NCBI RefSeq assembly: GCF_900250075.1
Contig: NZ_LT977072.1
Span: 47,064-111,063, forward strand
DNA length: 64,000 bases
Direction: 5' to 3'
Source of the DNA: Cupriavidus taiwanensis
GTDB lineage: Bacteria; Pseudomonadota; Gammaproteobacteria; Burkholderiales; Burkholderiaceae
The first letter of the stretch is position 1. Each line of letters begins with the position of its first letter. A model generated the notes under the pieces. The model was not told where the DNA came from and ran no database searches. It saw nothing but the letters and a program-made list of their open reading frames with translations. This document shows positions 51,942-61,191 of this stretch, piece by piece. The position numbers were made by a program, and so were the translations under genes.

Positions 51942-53146
51942 CTTCCTTCCTGACGCGTGCTTTTCCGGTATTTGCTGAGCCTCTCGTCGGACGCTTTCTC
52001 GGCGGTCAGCTGGCGTCCAATCTCGGCCATTGGACGCTGAACATCACGCTGACTTTGCTGTTGTGGGACCAGACCCACTCAGCGTCCATCATCGGTGTGC
52101 TCAATTTCCTGCTGCAAGGACCGATGCTATTCGTGCCCATGTTGGTGGGGCCACGCCTTCAGCTCTCCACTATTCGAGCAACGACCTTATGGATTCTGAG
52201 CTGTTCCTTGGGAATATCTCTGGTATTCTTGCTAGGCGCGATTGCCGGAACGCTAAGCGTACTGTCGATCTTCTTACTGGCGGGCCTGTTGGGCTTCGTG
52301 CTGGCCTTGGAGTGGCCCGCGCGCCAGCTGCTTCTCACTTCCTCATTGCGCGACCGTTCGCTGCTTGTCGATGCGGTCGCTATGAACTCCCTCGTCTTCA
52401 ACGTCGGACGTATGGCCGGGCCTGCGGTCGCTGCAGTTCTGTTCGCCCGGTACGGCGCGATCGCAGGATTCACCTGTAGTGTCGCAGGTCTTCTGATCAT
52501 GCTAGCCGCCATCCAGAGTCTGCCGAAATCACGGTCCGTCGAAGCAACGCCGCGGGAACATACCAGCATCCGCGACGTGTTCCAATTCGCCGAACACGAT
52601 GAGTTCGCCAGGCGCTATGTGCCAATGCTTGCATGCTTCGGCCTGTTCGTCAGCTCCTATCAAACCATTATCCCCGCGTTGGCGGCGTCGGAGTTTGGCT
52701 CCGCCAGCCGCTACACCGGCGTATTCTCCGCGTGCGCTGGCGCAGGTGCGCTTTTCTCGGCGCTTGCGCTTGCTTCCCTGAGAAATTCGCGCACCGACAG
52801 AAACGCACTCAGTTGGACCCCCTGGCTGAGCGCGGCAGCATTGTTTGCCGTCGCAGCATCCCGGAACGCTATGCTAAGTGGGGCCGGTTTTTTCCTCATC
52901 GGCATGGCCCTGTCGTATTCAGTGACCGTCATCAACTCAACTCTGCAGCGGCGTTGCCCGATACATTTACGCGGTGGCGTGGTGGGGCTGTACTGTCTTG
53001 CCTTATTGGGCGGCATGCCTCTTGGACACCTGCTTATGGGGTTTATAGCCAACTGGCTCGGAGCAAAGCAAACACTCTGTGCAATGTGCGCGGCGATGCT
53101 CCTGTCGCTCTGGATTATTCGTGCCTCGATGCGACAAGTTGGGTAA
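51938..53146 (+). CDS. MFS transporter, EntS-like exporter
   Basis: 402-residue, about 12-TM major facilitator of the MFS_3 group that includes the enterobactin exporter EntS. Seen: FLGGQLASNLGHWTLNITLT (TM1), a loop with EWPARQLLLTSSLRDRSLLV, VFNVGRMAGPAVAAVLFARY (TM5) and the second half beginning YVPMLACFGLFVSSYQT. GTG start overlaps the preceding stop; AGGAAGG lies 7 nt upstream. Exporters of this group often secrete siderophores or amino-acid-derived metabolites, so a link to the divergent GHMP kinase/CysK-GNAT operon is possible but rests on proximity only. Confidence 0.88.
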   Translation: MTSFLTRAFPVFAEPLVGRFLGGQLASNLGHWTLNITLTLLLWDQTHSASIIGVLNFLLQGPMLFVPMLVGPRLQLSTIRATTLWILSCSLGISLVFLLGAIAGTLSVLSIFLLAGLLGFVLALEWPARQLLLTSSLRDRSLLVDAVAMNSLVFNVGRMAGPAVAAVLFARYGAIAGFTCSVAGLLIMLAAIQSLPKSRSVEATPREHTSIRDVFQFAEHDEFARRYVPMLACFGLFVSSYQTIIPALAASEFGSASRYTGVFSACAGAGALFSALALASLRNSRTDRNALSWTPWLSAAALFAVAASRNAMLSGAGFFLIGMALSYSVTVINSTLQRRCPIHLRGGVVGLYCLALLGGMPLGHLLMGFIANWLGAKQTLCAMCAAMLLSLWIIRASMRQVG

Positions 53147-53636
53147 ACAGTCTAGGGTCACTGGTTACCAATATGGCCCGAATTTATAGACATGGCCGCG
53201 AGCCTGCGAATCGGACAGCGGTATACGCCCACAGTCATGGGCGATCTGTTTCCCTTCCCGGACTAAGCACGTTATTTCGATATCTTGACACCAGCGTATG
53301 GGCTACAGTTCAGGTCATCGGCGGCCGATATGCATGTCATTAAAGGAAATAATTGGTGCATGGCAATGCTGCGAAACCGGCTGTGCCCGCAGTGGACCTT
53401 ACTGTCGCGACCGGCCCATGCGCTTACGCTCGAATTAGAGGGGGGGGTTTGGGAAGCGCTCCGGCTCGCTGTATCAGGGCGGCGAGCGTTCGCTCAACTG
53501 AAAAGCGCCGAGATGCGGTCGCAGAAACCTTTTGAACGCTAGTTGTGAAGCTTCAATACGTTGTATCCGTGGTTCATCCGAGCTGAGGCTGGAAACTGGA
53601 AGTCGCCAACACCCAGACTTCCAAGAGTTCAACCGG
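53147..53636. other. Unassigned stretch
   Basis: No credible gene; overlapping short frames on both strands only. Confidence 0.4.
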
Positions 53637-53732
53637 ATGAACACCCATAAGAATGTCCGACTTACGTTTGCCCGTCGAGTCGAGATGGTCCAAGACATCA
53701 CCGAACATGGCCTGAGTGCCGAGGAGCGCTGA
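53637..53732 (+). pseudogene. IS481-family transposase N-terminal stub
   Basis: MNTHKNVRLTFARRVEMVQD is the characteristic start of the second IS481 subgroup seen at 46100-46510. Stops after about 31 codons where IS5 sequence begins. Confidence 0.8.
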
Positions 53733-54390
53733 ACGGTATCTTGTATTGCAGACCGGGATTCCGTTAGAAGACTTGCCGCAGGAACTGGGCTTCGGCAGCG
53801 GCATGACCTGCTGGCGTCGGCTGCGCCACTGGCAGGCCAGCGGCATCTGCGAGCGCGCGCATCTGGCCCTGCTGACCCGCTTGCGCGAGCACGACCAGAT
53901 CGATTGGAGTGGGGCGAGCATTGACTGCGCAGCAGTGGTCAGCCCCCGGAGGGGCGAGCAGACCGGGCCGAACCCTACAGATCGTGCCAAACAAACTCGG
54001 CAGCAAACACCATCTCATCGTAGATCGGCGGGGCGTTCCTCTGGCACTGACTGTCACTTGTGCCACGGCACGACTCGGTTGTCTTCGAAGACTTGGTCGA
54101 TGCAATAACAGCAGTGGCTGGTTTGTCTGGCCGACTAACAATGCCGCCCTGACAACGCCGACAAGGGGTATGACTTCGCACGGCGCTGTCGCCATCTGAG
54201 CAAGCGAGACATCTTTCCCCGAATCGCACGCGCGTGGCATCGAGAAGAACGAGTGCCTTGGCAAACATCTCTGGGTTGTAGAGCAGCCGGGTTCGGCAAG
54301 CCGCGCATTCGCTTCGAACGCCGCCTCGAACATCCATATCGCTCTGTTCACGCTCGCCTGCGCTATCGTCTGCTCCCGATTCGTCGAGGA
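53733..54390 (+). pseudogene. IS5-family (IS427-like) transposase, frameshifted
   Basis: Plus-strand blocks in different frames: LQTGIPLEDLPQELGFGSGM with TCWRRLRHWQASG, RLREHDQIDWSGASIDCAAV, QTGPNPTD, NKLGSKHHLIVDRRGVPLAL with TVT, a jump to KGYDFARRCRHLSK, and FGKPRIRFERRLEHPYRS near the end. Internal deletions and indels. Confidence 0.85.
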
Positions 54391-54396
54391 ATTTTG

Positions 54397-54732
54397 TTAG
54401 CCGTTCTTCTCAAGAACGATTATAAGCACTCCTTCACGTGTCACGGTTGCTTCGTACCTTGCGATTCTATTGTTCGGCGCGAAAGTAACGCACGGCGTTC
54501 CTTGAGCATGACCCAACTTTGGGTCCACCGTATGCCCGTAGGGCGTCACTGCGCTCGCATCGGCCGGAACGCCTATCTCGTCGAGCGCGAGAGTTCTAGA
54601 CTGTGTCGTGGGATAATCGTCGGATTCTTTCGTGGTGATGTGCCACGTGCCGTCGCTACTCTGCCACTTGACGGAGAATTTGAACACATAGCCGGTGTTG
54701 TTTTTTACGGCGATCTTTTGAACCTGGTCCAT
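54397..54732 (-). CDS. Small hypothetical protein
   Basis: 111 residues, MDQVQKIAVKNNTGYVFKFS at the start and REGVLIIVLEKNG at the end, with alternating polar/hydrophobic stretches that suggest a small beta-sandwich. No signal peptide or TM segment. Family not recognised. Ends close to the IS5 remnant. A 19-codon open frame with an excellent ribosome site lies 144 bp upstream on the same strand and could be its leader. Confidence 0.55.
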   Translation of the reverse strand: MDQVQKIAVKNNTGYVFKFSVKWQSSDGTWHITTKESDDYPTTQSRTLALDEIGVPADASAVTPYGHTVDPKLGHAQGTPCVTFAPNNRIARYEATVTREGVLIIVLEKNG

Positions 54733-54876
54733 GATTCATCTCATGCGGAAAAATTCATAGGAAGAACATAAAGGCGTTCTCTGCTTAGCGGTGCTATGTA
54801 TGTGTGCTATTGCATAACCCTGTTCTTTGGTCTCACTGCGTACTGCGTGAGAGTCTGCGTGACGGTGCCAGAGCGG

Positions 54877-54936
54877 CTATACATTGCGATATGTCCAACA
54901 GAGGCGCCGGAGTTTGGTTGCAGCTATAAGGTACAT
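54877..54936 (-). CDS. Possible 19-residue leader peptide
   Basis: ATG preceded by AAAGGAGA at ideal spacing; encodes MYLIAATKLRRLCWTYRNV and stops. The near-perfect ribosome site in otherwise gene-free DNA is the reason for listing it. It may be a leader for 54397-54732 or the stub of a lost gene. Confidence 0.35.
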   Translation of the reverse strand: MYLIAATKLRRLCWTYRNV

Positions 54937-55069
54937 AATTTCTCCTTTGTTGATCAGATCGATATTAATCGCGGATGCACTTCTTCGACTATAGGAAAAG
55001 TTCGCGGGATCCCATAAATTTAGTGAACGCAATCTATAGGCGGATTTGATTTTGATCAAAACTGGTGCG

Positions 55070-56215
55070 CGAGAGTCAGAACCAGACGTTGATGGTGCTG
55101 GTCGAATGGGTCGGTAGTGAGACTGAAGCGTTCCTCGCTGTTTTGATCGCGCAGGTGCCGCAAGCAAGGCTACTGCTGCGAGTCAACTAGCGCCCCGAAT
55201 ACCGCCAGGACTGGGGCAGCCAGCCGTGTGCACACAACTGCAGTAGGAAAAGCTGAGCCCGGAGCCACAAATCCTGGTGACGGCGCTGCTCGGGGAGGTC
55301 CCTCGCTGATGCCGCTCAAGCAACTGATCTTGTCCAAGACCGAAGGCACCTTTTTTATTGAAGGAGTGGTCCAAACTCCGGCCGAGGAAGGCGCGTTGCT
55401 AGGCCACCCCCCGCCGCGCTATCGGATTGATAGGTTGTCGATGCCGCAAAAAGAATTACTGGCAGACGCTCGCAGTCATCGGCACCGAATTGCCTTCAAG
55501 GGGGCCGGCATGTGACGGGGCAGTCCGAAGCCGCGCTGCACCCGCTGCTGGTCGACCCCCAGGCGGGAATTTCATTTTCCGCTTACCCCGAGGTCGAATA
55601 CGCGTTCAAACATTCGTTGACCAGGAGGTCGCGGGAAAGCCTGCTATCGGTTCAGCGCAGCCTGCTGCACGAGCGAACGTGCAGGCAATCAAGGCGCTGT
55701 TCCCGGACCGGCTCAAGGAGTATTGCAATGAGTTGGCACATCATTACAGGCAGAGCGGGAATGTGCCGAAGGCGGTTGAATACCTGAAGCCGGTAGGCAA
55801 AGCAGCGTTCCGCCCAACTCGAAGCGGTTGGCCATTTCAGAAGCGCGCTCGAACTGCTCAAGCAGCGCCTGACACGCCGGATCGGATCCAGGAAGAACTG
55901 ACGTTGCTGCTCACGCTAGGCCCCGCGGGGGATGACCGCCCGCAGCTCCGGGAGGTGCTGACAATCTACGTGCGGGCCTCGCGCTGAGCGAGTAGGTAGG
56001 GGGCGCGCCGCAATGCTTCTCGGCGCATTCTACCTGCTGCGCTGTGAGCTCAATACCGCGCAAGCACTGGGTGAAAGGCTGATCGACCCCGCGCACGGAG
56101 CGCAGGATTCCAGCTGACTGAAGCACATCAAGTGCTTGGATCGACCGTGTTCCGCTTGGGCGAATTCAGGGCGGCCCGTGCCCACATGGAGCAGGCTTTG
56201 AGTTGGTTGCCTTGG
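55070..56215 (+). pseudogene. Predicted ATPase/TPR protein (adenylate-cyclase-like signalling ATPase), decayed
   Basis: Plus-strand blocks over several frames: RPEYRQDWGS, LKQLILSKTEGTFFIEGVVQ, KELLADARSHRH with VIGTE, YPEVEYAFKHSLT, LHERTCRQS / AIKALFPDRLKEYCNELAHH, YRQSGNVPKAVEYLKPVGKA, PDRIQEELTLLLTLGPA, LGAFYLLRCELNTAQALGER. These are the AAA C-terminal and TPR-repeat parts of the family of predicted ATPases often fused to cyclase domains. The N-terminal cyclase and P-loop parts are missing. Confidence 0.8.
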
Positions 56216-56560
56216 ATCGGCACATCTTTTGGCGATTGTTGACCGTGGAAATGATCGACAGGCCTCGCGCTTGCTGTTTGATGCGTAGCACCGGAGTTTT
56301 CGATTGGCGCGAAGCTGCGCCTGCGCACGTCTTCGGATGGCGGTCCGGCCTCATCGCCCCAGCGGCACGCTGTGCGGTCTCCAGATAGTCTGGGCCGCCC
56401 TTGGGCGCGCGTCGCATGAGCGCATTCTCATATCGGCCAGTTTCATTTCAGCCATATGTGGACAATGCACAATTTTTGGAAAACCCCGATCGCCAATTCA
56501 ATAGCCATGGAGCTACGTAGAGGGGCATGCATGGCACTTGGTGGCACTCGCAAGGCAAGG
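56216..56560. other. Unassigned stretch
   Basis: No gene recognised; leads into the promoter at 56562. Confidence 0.4.
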
Positions 56561-56561
56561 C

Positions 56562-56590
56562 TTGACATGATTGTGTCAGCATAGCATACT
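56562..56590 (+). promoter_or_regulatory. Sigma-70-type promoter of the eut/doe-like operon
   Basis: TTGACA (56562-56567), 17-bp spacer, CATACT (56585-56590; one mismatch to TATAAT at the first base and one at the fifth). Transcription would start near 56597, leaving a leader of about 105 nt before the first gene. Confidence 0.65.
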
Positions 56591-56654
56591 AGGTATATCT
56601 AGATGACGTTCGCCACACCTCTAAGGACAGAGTTGGAAGGAGGCGACTTTGTTG

Positions 56655-56677
56655 CTATTGCGCCGTTCCCGCAATAG
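56655..56677 (+). promoter_or_regulatory. Leader hairpin before the doeA-like gene
   Basis: CTATTGCG, 7-base loop, CGCAATAG: a perfect 8-bp stem ending 12 nt before the ribosome site GGAG at 56690. It could affect message stability or translation initiation; no family of riboswitch is recognised. Confidence 0.45.
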
Positions 56678-56701
56678 CGGGATCAGCGCGGAGAAATCAC
56701 G

Positions 56702-57901
56702 ATGAATCAAAATTCCATTCCTGTCAAAATCGCTCGCCCACTTCCGCCTGCACCCGATGTCCCTCACGATGAACTTGAGGCGCGCTTGCGGATTATCCGC
56801 AAAGAGATGGAGCGAGATCATTTCGACGTGATCGTCCTTTCCGATAAGAAGAACATCCAATATTTCGCAGATTTTCACACGCTATCTTGGGCGTACAAAG
56901 CTCGACCGGTCTTCGGAATTATCACCGCAAATGACTTCTTTGTGTTGGGCAGCAAGACCGAGTCAAAGAATGTCAATTTAAAGCCTCGAGCATTTACAGC
57001 ACAATATTATGACGGATACCTCGCTGAGGCCGTCGAGCTGGTGGTGAATAGCATTTGCAAGTCCTGCAAAGGCATTGCGCCTAGAATTGGCCTTGATTAT
57101 GGGCAGGATATGGTCGGGGTCGGTTCATTAGAGCTCGTCGATACGCTGAATAATCTGTCTTCGGGCGGTAAAGTGCTGACCGCTGCGCAGACACTCTGGC
57201 GCGTTCGTCTTATCAAATCACCTTTTGAAGCTTCGCTAAAACGTACTGCGTTCGCTATCGTAAATGACGCCTTCGATCGCGCCATTGCAGACGCGCGCCT
57301 TGGGATGCCGGAGTACGAACTTTACCAGCGTATGCAAGCTGAAATTTTTCTGAATGGTGCCGAAAGCGCTGATCAGATAGCGATGCTATTCAGTAAAGGC
57401 GATTTCGCCTATGGCCGCCAACCTAGTGAAAGGCGGCTGGAACCAGGGCATTATATTTGGACGGACTTTCGAGCAACCTATGGCGGGTACCCAGCGGACA
57501 GAAACCGTACCGCACGAGCGGGTGAACCGGAGCAGTGGGAAAGAGAGACCTACACGCTTATGCGGGATTTGACTCATGCTCTCGCGCGTTCCGTCAGAGG
57601 TGGCATGACGTGCGCAGACGTCTACGCCAATTTTGGCAGACTGTGGAATAAATTCAAGCCTGGTCAGTTATATGGGGCGGTCTCTCGAATCGGTCATGGT
57701 GGCGGCATGGACGTGACTGAACCACCATCGCTTTCCTCCAGTGACCACACCGAAATCCGCCCTGGCATGATCCTACATATCGAGCCAAAGCTAGAACGAG
57801 ATGGCGCAGTGTTCCAATTCGAAGAAGTGATATATGTGCGCGATGATGGCGTTGAATTCCTATCAGCACTGTCGCCAGAAGTAATTCCCGTGATTCTTTA
57901 A
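56702..57901 (+). CDS. doeA: M24-family hydrolase, ectoine hydrolase-like (DoeA/EutD)
   Basis: 399-residue creatinase/Xaa-Pro-aminopeptidase-fold protein. The five positions that bind metal in M24 enzymes are acidic/His here: D255, D266 (WTDFRATYGGYPADRNRT), H332 (RIGHGGGMDV), E361 (LHIEPKL) and E374/E375 (FQFEEVIYV). DoeA/EutD opens the ectoine ring to N-acetyl-diaminobutyrate in Halomonas and Sinorhizobium; this assignment rests on family plus the DoeB-like gene 14 bp downstream. First gene of a same-strand unit behind a good promoter; GGAG 8 nt before the ATG. A related substrate, not ectoine itself, is possible. Confidence 0.8.
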   Translation: MNQNSIPVKIARPLPPAPDVPHDELEARLRIIRKEMERDHFDVIVLSDKKNIQYFADFHTLSWAYKARPVFGIITANDFFVLGSKTESKNVNLKPRAFTAQYYDGYLAEAVELVVNSICKSCKGIAPRIGLDYGQDMVGVGSLELVDTLNNLSSGGKVLTAAQTLWRVRLIKSPFEASLKRTAFAIVNDAFDRAIADARLGMPEYELYQRMQAEIFLNGAESADQIAMLFSKGDFAYGRQPSERRLEPGHYIWTDFRATYGGYPADRNRTARAGEPEQWERETYTLMRDLTHALARSVRGGMTCADVYANFGRLWNKFKPGQLYGAVSRIGHGGGMDVTEPPSLSSSDHTEIRPGMILHIEPKLERDGAVFQFEEVIYVRDDGVEFLSALSPEVIPVIL

Positions 57902-57915
57902 ATAAAGGCTTAGTA

Positions 57916-58929
57916 ATGTCGACACCAACGCGTATTTGGTCGCCGATCGATTTCAATCGTGACGGAAAGCAGTCCGATTGCCTACGGTTGCCGATTTCAA
58001 CCGACCTATCGGCCTATGGCTGGATTCCAATTCCGGTTGTTTGTATCCGCAATGGCGACGGACCGACAGCGGTTCTCATCGCCGGAACGCACGGCGACGA
58101 GTATGAAGGGCAGATAGCCTTAATGGAGCTCGCGCGTTCTGTCGAGCCGAGCCAGATCCACGGCAGGATCATCATTCTTCCCGCACTTAACTATCCGGCT
58201 GTCGAGGCTGGGCGGCGCGTGTCCCCTATTGACGAGGGTAATCTAAACCGCGTCTATCCGGGAAAGGCACATGGTACCGCGACAGAAATGATCGCGCATT
58301 ATGTTACTGAAGTCATCTTGCCCCTGGCGGATGTTGTTGTAGACCTTCATTCCGGAGGACGCTCACTTGAATATCAGCCTTGTGCTCTAATTCGTCCGTC
58401 TGCAGATCGTGAGCGCCATCGACAACTGCTAGAACTAGTGAAGGTTTTTAGCGCACCCGTGAGCTATTTGACTGATGGCAACGGCGGGGGAGGCAATACC
58501 ACCTTAGCCGCAGCGGCCGAACTGTTGGGCGTCCCTGTCATCACGGCAGAGTTGGGAGGTGGTGCAACTTACCGTCAGAAGGGGAAAGACATCGCCAGTT
58601 CGGGTGTCAGACGACTTCTCAGCCATTTGGGGATTCGAAAGGACCGCGAAGTTGCTGTGGCCGATGAAACCCGCATGACTGACGTTCCGGGCCGGGAATA
58701 TTATCTCTACGCCGAATCTGATGGGCTATTTGAACCGGCAGTTGCCGTCGGAGTTGATGTGACAGCGGGGCAGCATGCGGGGTACTTGCACTCATTCTGT
58801 CGCCCGACGGAGCCTCCAATCGCGCTGTCTTTTCCCGCTTCCGGGCTTATTGCGTGTCATCGTTTTCCAACCCTTACGCGGCGCGGCGACTGCCTTTACG
58901 GATTGATGCGAGACATTTCGGATAACTGA
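57916..58929 (+). CDS. doeB: Succinylglutamate desuccinylase/aspartoacylase family deacylase (DoeB/EutE-like)
   Basis: 337-residue zinc-dependent deacylase of the M14-like AstE/ASPA family. Zinc ligands are H59 and E62 in GTHGDEYEG and H145 in VDLHSGGRS; NLNRVYPG (109-116) is the substrate-binding block. DoeB removes the acetyl group from N-acetyl-2,4-diaminobutyrate, the product of DoeA. The gap to the upstream gene is 14 bp and to the downstream one 8 bp, so the three genes form one operon. Confidence 0.82.
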   Translation: MSTPTRIWSPIDFNRDGKQSDCLRLPISTDLSAYGWIPIPVVCIRNGDGPTAVLIAGTHGDEYEGQIALMELARSVEPSQIHGRIIILPALNYPAVEAGRRVSPIDEGNLNRVYPGKAHGTATEMIAHYVTEVILPLADVVVDLHSGGRSLEYQPCALIRPSADRERHRQLLELVKVFSAPVSYLTDGNGGGGNTTLAAAAELLGVPVITAELGGGATYRQKGKDIASSGVRRLLSHLGIRKDREVAVADETRMTDVPGREYYLYAESDGLFEPAVAVGVDVTAGQHAGYLHSFCRPTEPPIALSFPASGLIACHRFPTLTRRGDCLYGLMRDISDN

Positions 58930-58937
58930 ACTAGGCA

Positions 58938-60194
58938 ATGACGATGAGCGGGACATCACTTAACTTGTACATCACCGGCATGAATTGCATCCGGTGCGGC
59001 ACCTCGCATCCCATCGCCGACTATTTTGAAGGGTGCCCCGCTTGCTTGGCGGAGGGCTTTCCCGTTAGTGTCGCGCCACACTACGAGAAAGTCCCACACA
59101 CTTATGACCGTGACCACCCTGAAGCATGGTTGGCCTATCCTGGCGGACCCTTCCTCGGCGAAGGGAGGACTCCGCTTGTTGCGTTACCTAAGTTGGCTGA
59201 GGAAATTGGCATTCGGGCGCTTTTCGCGAAGAACGAAAGTGCCAATCCGACCGGCTCCCACAAGGATCGGATGAGTGCTCTCTTTGTTCGGCGCGCTAAA
59301 GAAATCGGCGCGACCACCGTTTCAGCGGCGTCTAGTGGTAACGCCGGCGTCTCGCTCGCCGCATATGCAGCACGCGCTGGACTACGATGCGTGGTCGTCA
59401 CTACGCCAAAAATGAGTGGCAACTGGCGCCGCGCTGTAGAAATGCATGGGGCTGAGCTGATCGCCACTGCGACTCCGGAGGAACGATGGGAACTTATTCG
59501 TCGTAAAGCCGTTGCGGGAGAGTGGTATCCGGCTACGAACTATTTGACACCTCCTGTGGGAAGTAATCCGTTTGGCGTAGACGGCTACCGAGCGATCGCG
59601 CTGGAATTATATGGTCAATGTGATGCTGATGCTCGGCCGACTGACATCATCGTCCCGACAGCGAGAGGCGACATCCTATGGGGTATCGCACGGGGTTATC
59701 TGGACCTTAAGAAGGCAGGCCTTGTTCCAACGGTGCCGAAGGTGCATGCCGTGGAGCCGTTTCCTCGAATCGCCCGGGTCTTCGATGGTGCAGACTTGCG
59801 AGGTGATTTCCCGGGGGAATCGAAAATGGCTTCAATTGGCGGATCTACTGTAACCTATCAGGCGCTGGAGGCATTGCGCTTGACCGGTGGAAGAATCGCG
59901 ACCGTCGATGAGGCCGCGGTTATTAGTGATCAGCGGAAATTGGCACAAGCGGGACTCTATGCGGAACTTTCCAGTGTAGCAGCGCTGTCTGGCGTCAGGA
60001 GACTTGTCCGCCAGCGAACCGTTTCTTCCGAAGCACATGTGGTGCTCGTTGTTACTGCGCATGGGTACAAAGAGGACGCCCCTTACGATCACCCACTACC
60101 GATTGTTTCTGTCGAAGGAGGGCACAGTATCACTCGAAGCCGTCATGGGGAGCGCGCGAAGTTGACTGACTTGACAGCATACACCCACTATTGA
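58938..60194 (+). CDS. Threonine synthase-like PLP enzyme with N-terminal zinc ribbon
   Basis: 418-residue fold-type II PLP enzyme. Residues 17-36 form a zinc ribbon (C17/C20 and C33/C36). The PLP lysine is K109 in NPTGSHKDRM; SSGNAGVSLAAYAA (132-145) and GESKMASIGGST follow. Threonine synthases convert O-phosphohomoserine to threonine; this gene lies in a doe/eut-like operon where Sinorhizobium has eutB, a threonine-dehydratase-like PLP enzyme, so a catabolic lyase/deaminase role is more likely. Eight bp after the deacylase gene. ATG at 58944 is an alternative start. Confidence 0.83.
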   Translation: MTMSGTSLNLYITGMNCIRCGTSHPIADYFEGCPACLAEGFPVSVAPHYEKVPHTYDRDHPEAWLAYPGGPFLGEGRTPLVALPKLAEEIGIRALFAKNESANPTGSHKDRMSALFVRRAKEIGATTVSAASSGNAGVSLAAYAARAGLRCVVVTTPKMSGNWRRAVEMHGAELIATATPEERWELIRRKAVAGEWYPATNYLTPPVGSNPFGVDGYRAIALELYGQCDADARPTDIIVPTARGDILWGIARGYLDLKKAGLVPTVPKVHAVEPFPRIARVFDGADLRGDFPGESKMASIGGSTVTYQALEALRLTGGRIATVDEAAVISDQRKLAQAGLYAELSSVAALSGVRRLVRQRTVSSEAHVVLVVTAHGYKEDAPYDHPLPIVSVEGGHSITRSRHGERAKLTDLTAYTHY

Positions 60195-60287
60195 CCTATA
60201 CTCTTTTGTCCGCGTTGTTGAAGTTAACCAGGATGACCCAGTGAACAAAAAGGGCTCGTCGGAACTGGTACCCATCGTGTTTCCATC

Positions 60288-61091
60288 ATGCCATGGAATC
60301 CTATGAATCAGTGTAAGCTCCAAATGACAGCATCAGAACTCAAGCAAGGTGACAGTGGGGTGGGAGACGCTGACTCTCGTGAAAAAAAAAGGCCGGTTCT
60401 GGGAGTCATCAAGCTTGACTCCGGTGACGAAATGAAACAATCGTGCGAGAGTGGCCATGAGTCAGTGATGCCTTTCATGGTGGACGACCCAGCTCTATGG
60501 CCGGTGCCTTTAAGCAAGACCATTGCACAGGGTGCCGATGCAGTGTCCAACAAGATTCCGACTACCGCCGCTGCCAATGGCATTTTGGAGGCAGCTAAGC
60601 GACTCGATGGACGCACCGATCTGATCATCGGGAATTGCGGCTATATGTGGGCGTCCCGTGAACACCTATATGGGCAAACAGCTACGCCCGTATTGACCAG
60701 TGCGCTCGAATTTCTCGACCTCGCATTGCGCATGACTAAGTCGCCTGTTGGGATTATCACGTGGGACGCGAAGCCGCTTGTACCTCTATTGAAGAATCAT
60801 TCGGGGTTTGACCGCCTTCGTTTTCTTAGCATCAATGACCTGCCTGACTGGGCGAACTGGGTCTTTGACCGGTGCGCCGACGAAAATCCATGCCGTTGGA
60901 GCAAAGACGGTATGGCCAGACAGTTGACTGAGTGCCTGGTTGAGGCGTTCGATAAGGACGGGGCTTTCAATAACATCGGTGTCTTGGTGCTGGAATGCAC
61001 GTTGGTTCCGGATTTTCGGAAAAAAATCCGTGAAGTCACCTCTATTCCTGTATTAGATCTTCTTAATTTCGCGAAAACGGCACTAGCATAG
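60288..61091 (+). CDS. Asp/Glu racemase superfamily-like protein
   Basis: 267 residues. The two catalytic-type cysteines of the Asp/Glu/hydantoin racemase superfamily are seen in IIGNCGYMW and VLECTLVPDFR. Ring-opening, racemase, isomerase or arylmalonate decarboxylase activities occur in this superfamily; Sinorhizobium eutA in the ectoine locus is a member. The first ~35 residues (Ser/Lys-rich, SREKKRP) are unlike the family, so the true start may be the ATG at 60303 or 60324. It follows the threonine-synthase-like gene after 93 bp on the same strand. Substrate unknown. Confidence 0.7.
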   Translation: MPWNPMNQCKLQMTASELKQGDSGVGDADSREKKRPVLGVIKLDSGDEMKQSCESGHESVMPFMVDDPALWPVPLSKTIAQGADAVSNKIPTTAAANGILEAAKRLDGRTDLIIGNCGYMWASREHLYGQTATPVLTSALEFLDLALRMTKSPVGIITWDAKPLVPLLKNHSGFDRLRFLSINDLPDWANWVFDRCADENPCRWSKDGMARQLTECLVEAFDKDGAFNNIGVLVLECTLVPDFRKKIREVTSIPVLDLLNFAKTALA

Positions 61092-61151
61092 GGTTTCTGG
61101 AGTAACGGTTCGGATATCGGATGATAGTCTTTCGCAGATCAGTTGCTAAAA

Positions 61152-61168
61152 TGGCGCAATAAGCGCCA
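61152..61168 (+). promoter_or_regulatory. Small hairpin before the solute-binding protein gene
   Basis: TGGCGC-AATAA-GCGCCA, 6-bp perfect stem 23 nt before the ATG. It could protect or separate the binding-protein message from the upstream operon. Confidence 0.4.
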
Positions 61169-61191
61169 CCTACTACAAGCAGGGGGCAAAG

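Noticed and set aside
58938..60194. Threonine-synthase-like gene as housekeeping thrC
   Set aside because: Its tight position in a doeA/doeB-like catabolic operon and the lack of neighbouring threonine-biosynthesis genes argue against it, though activity cannot be excluded.
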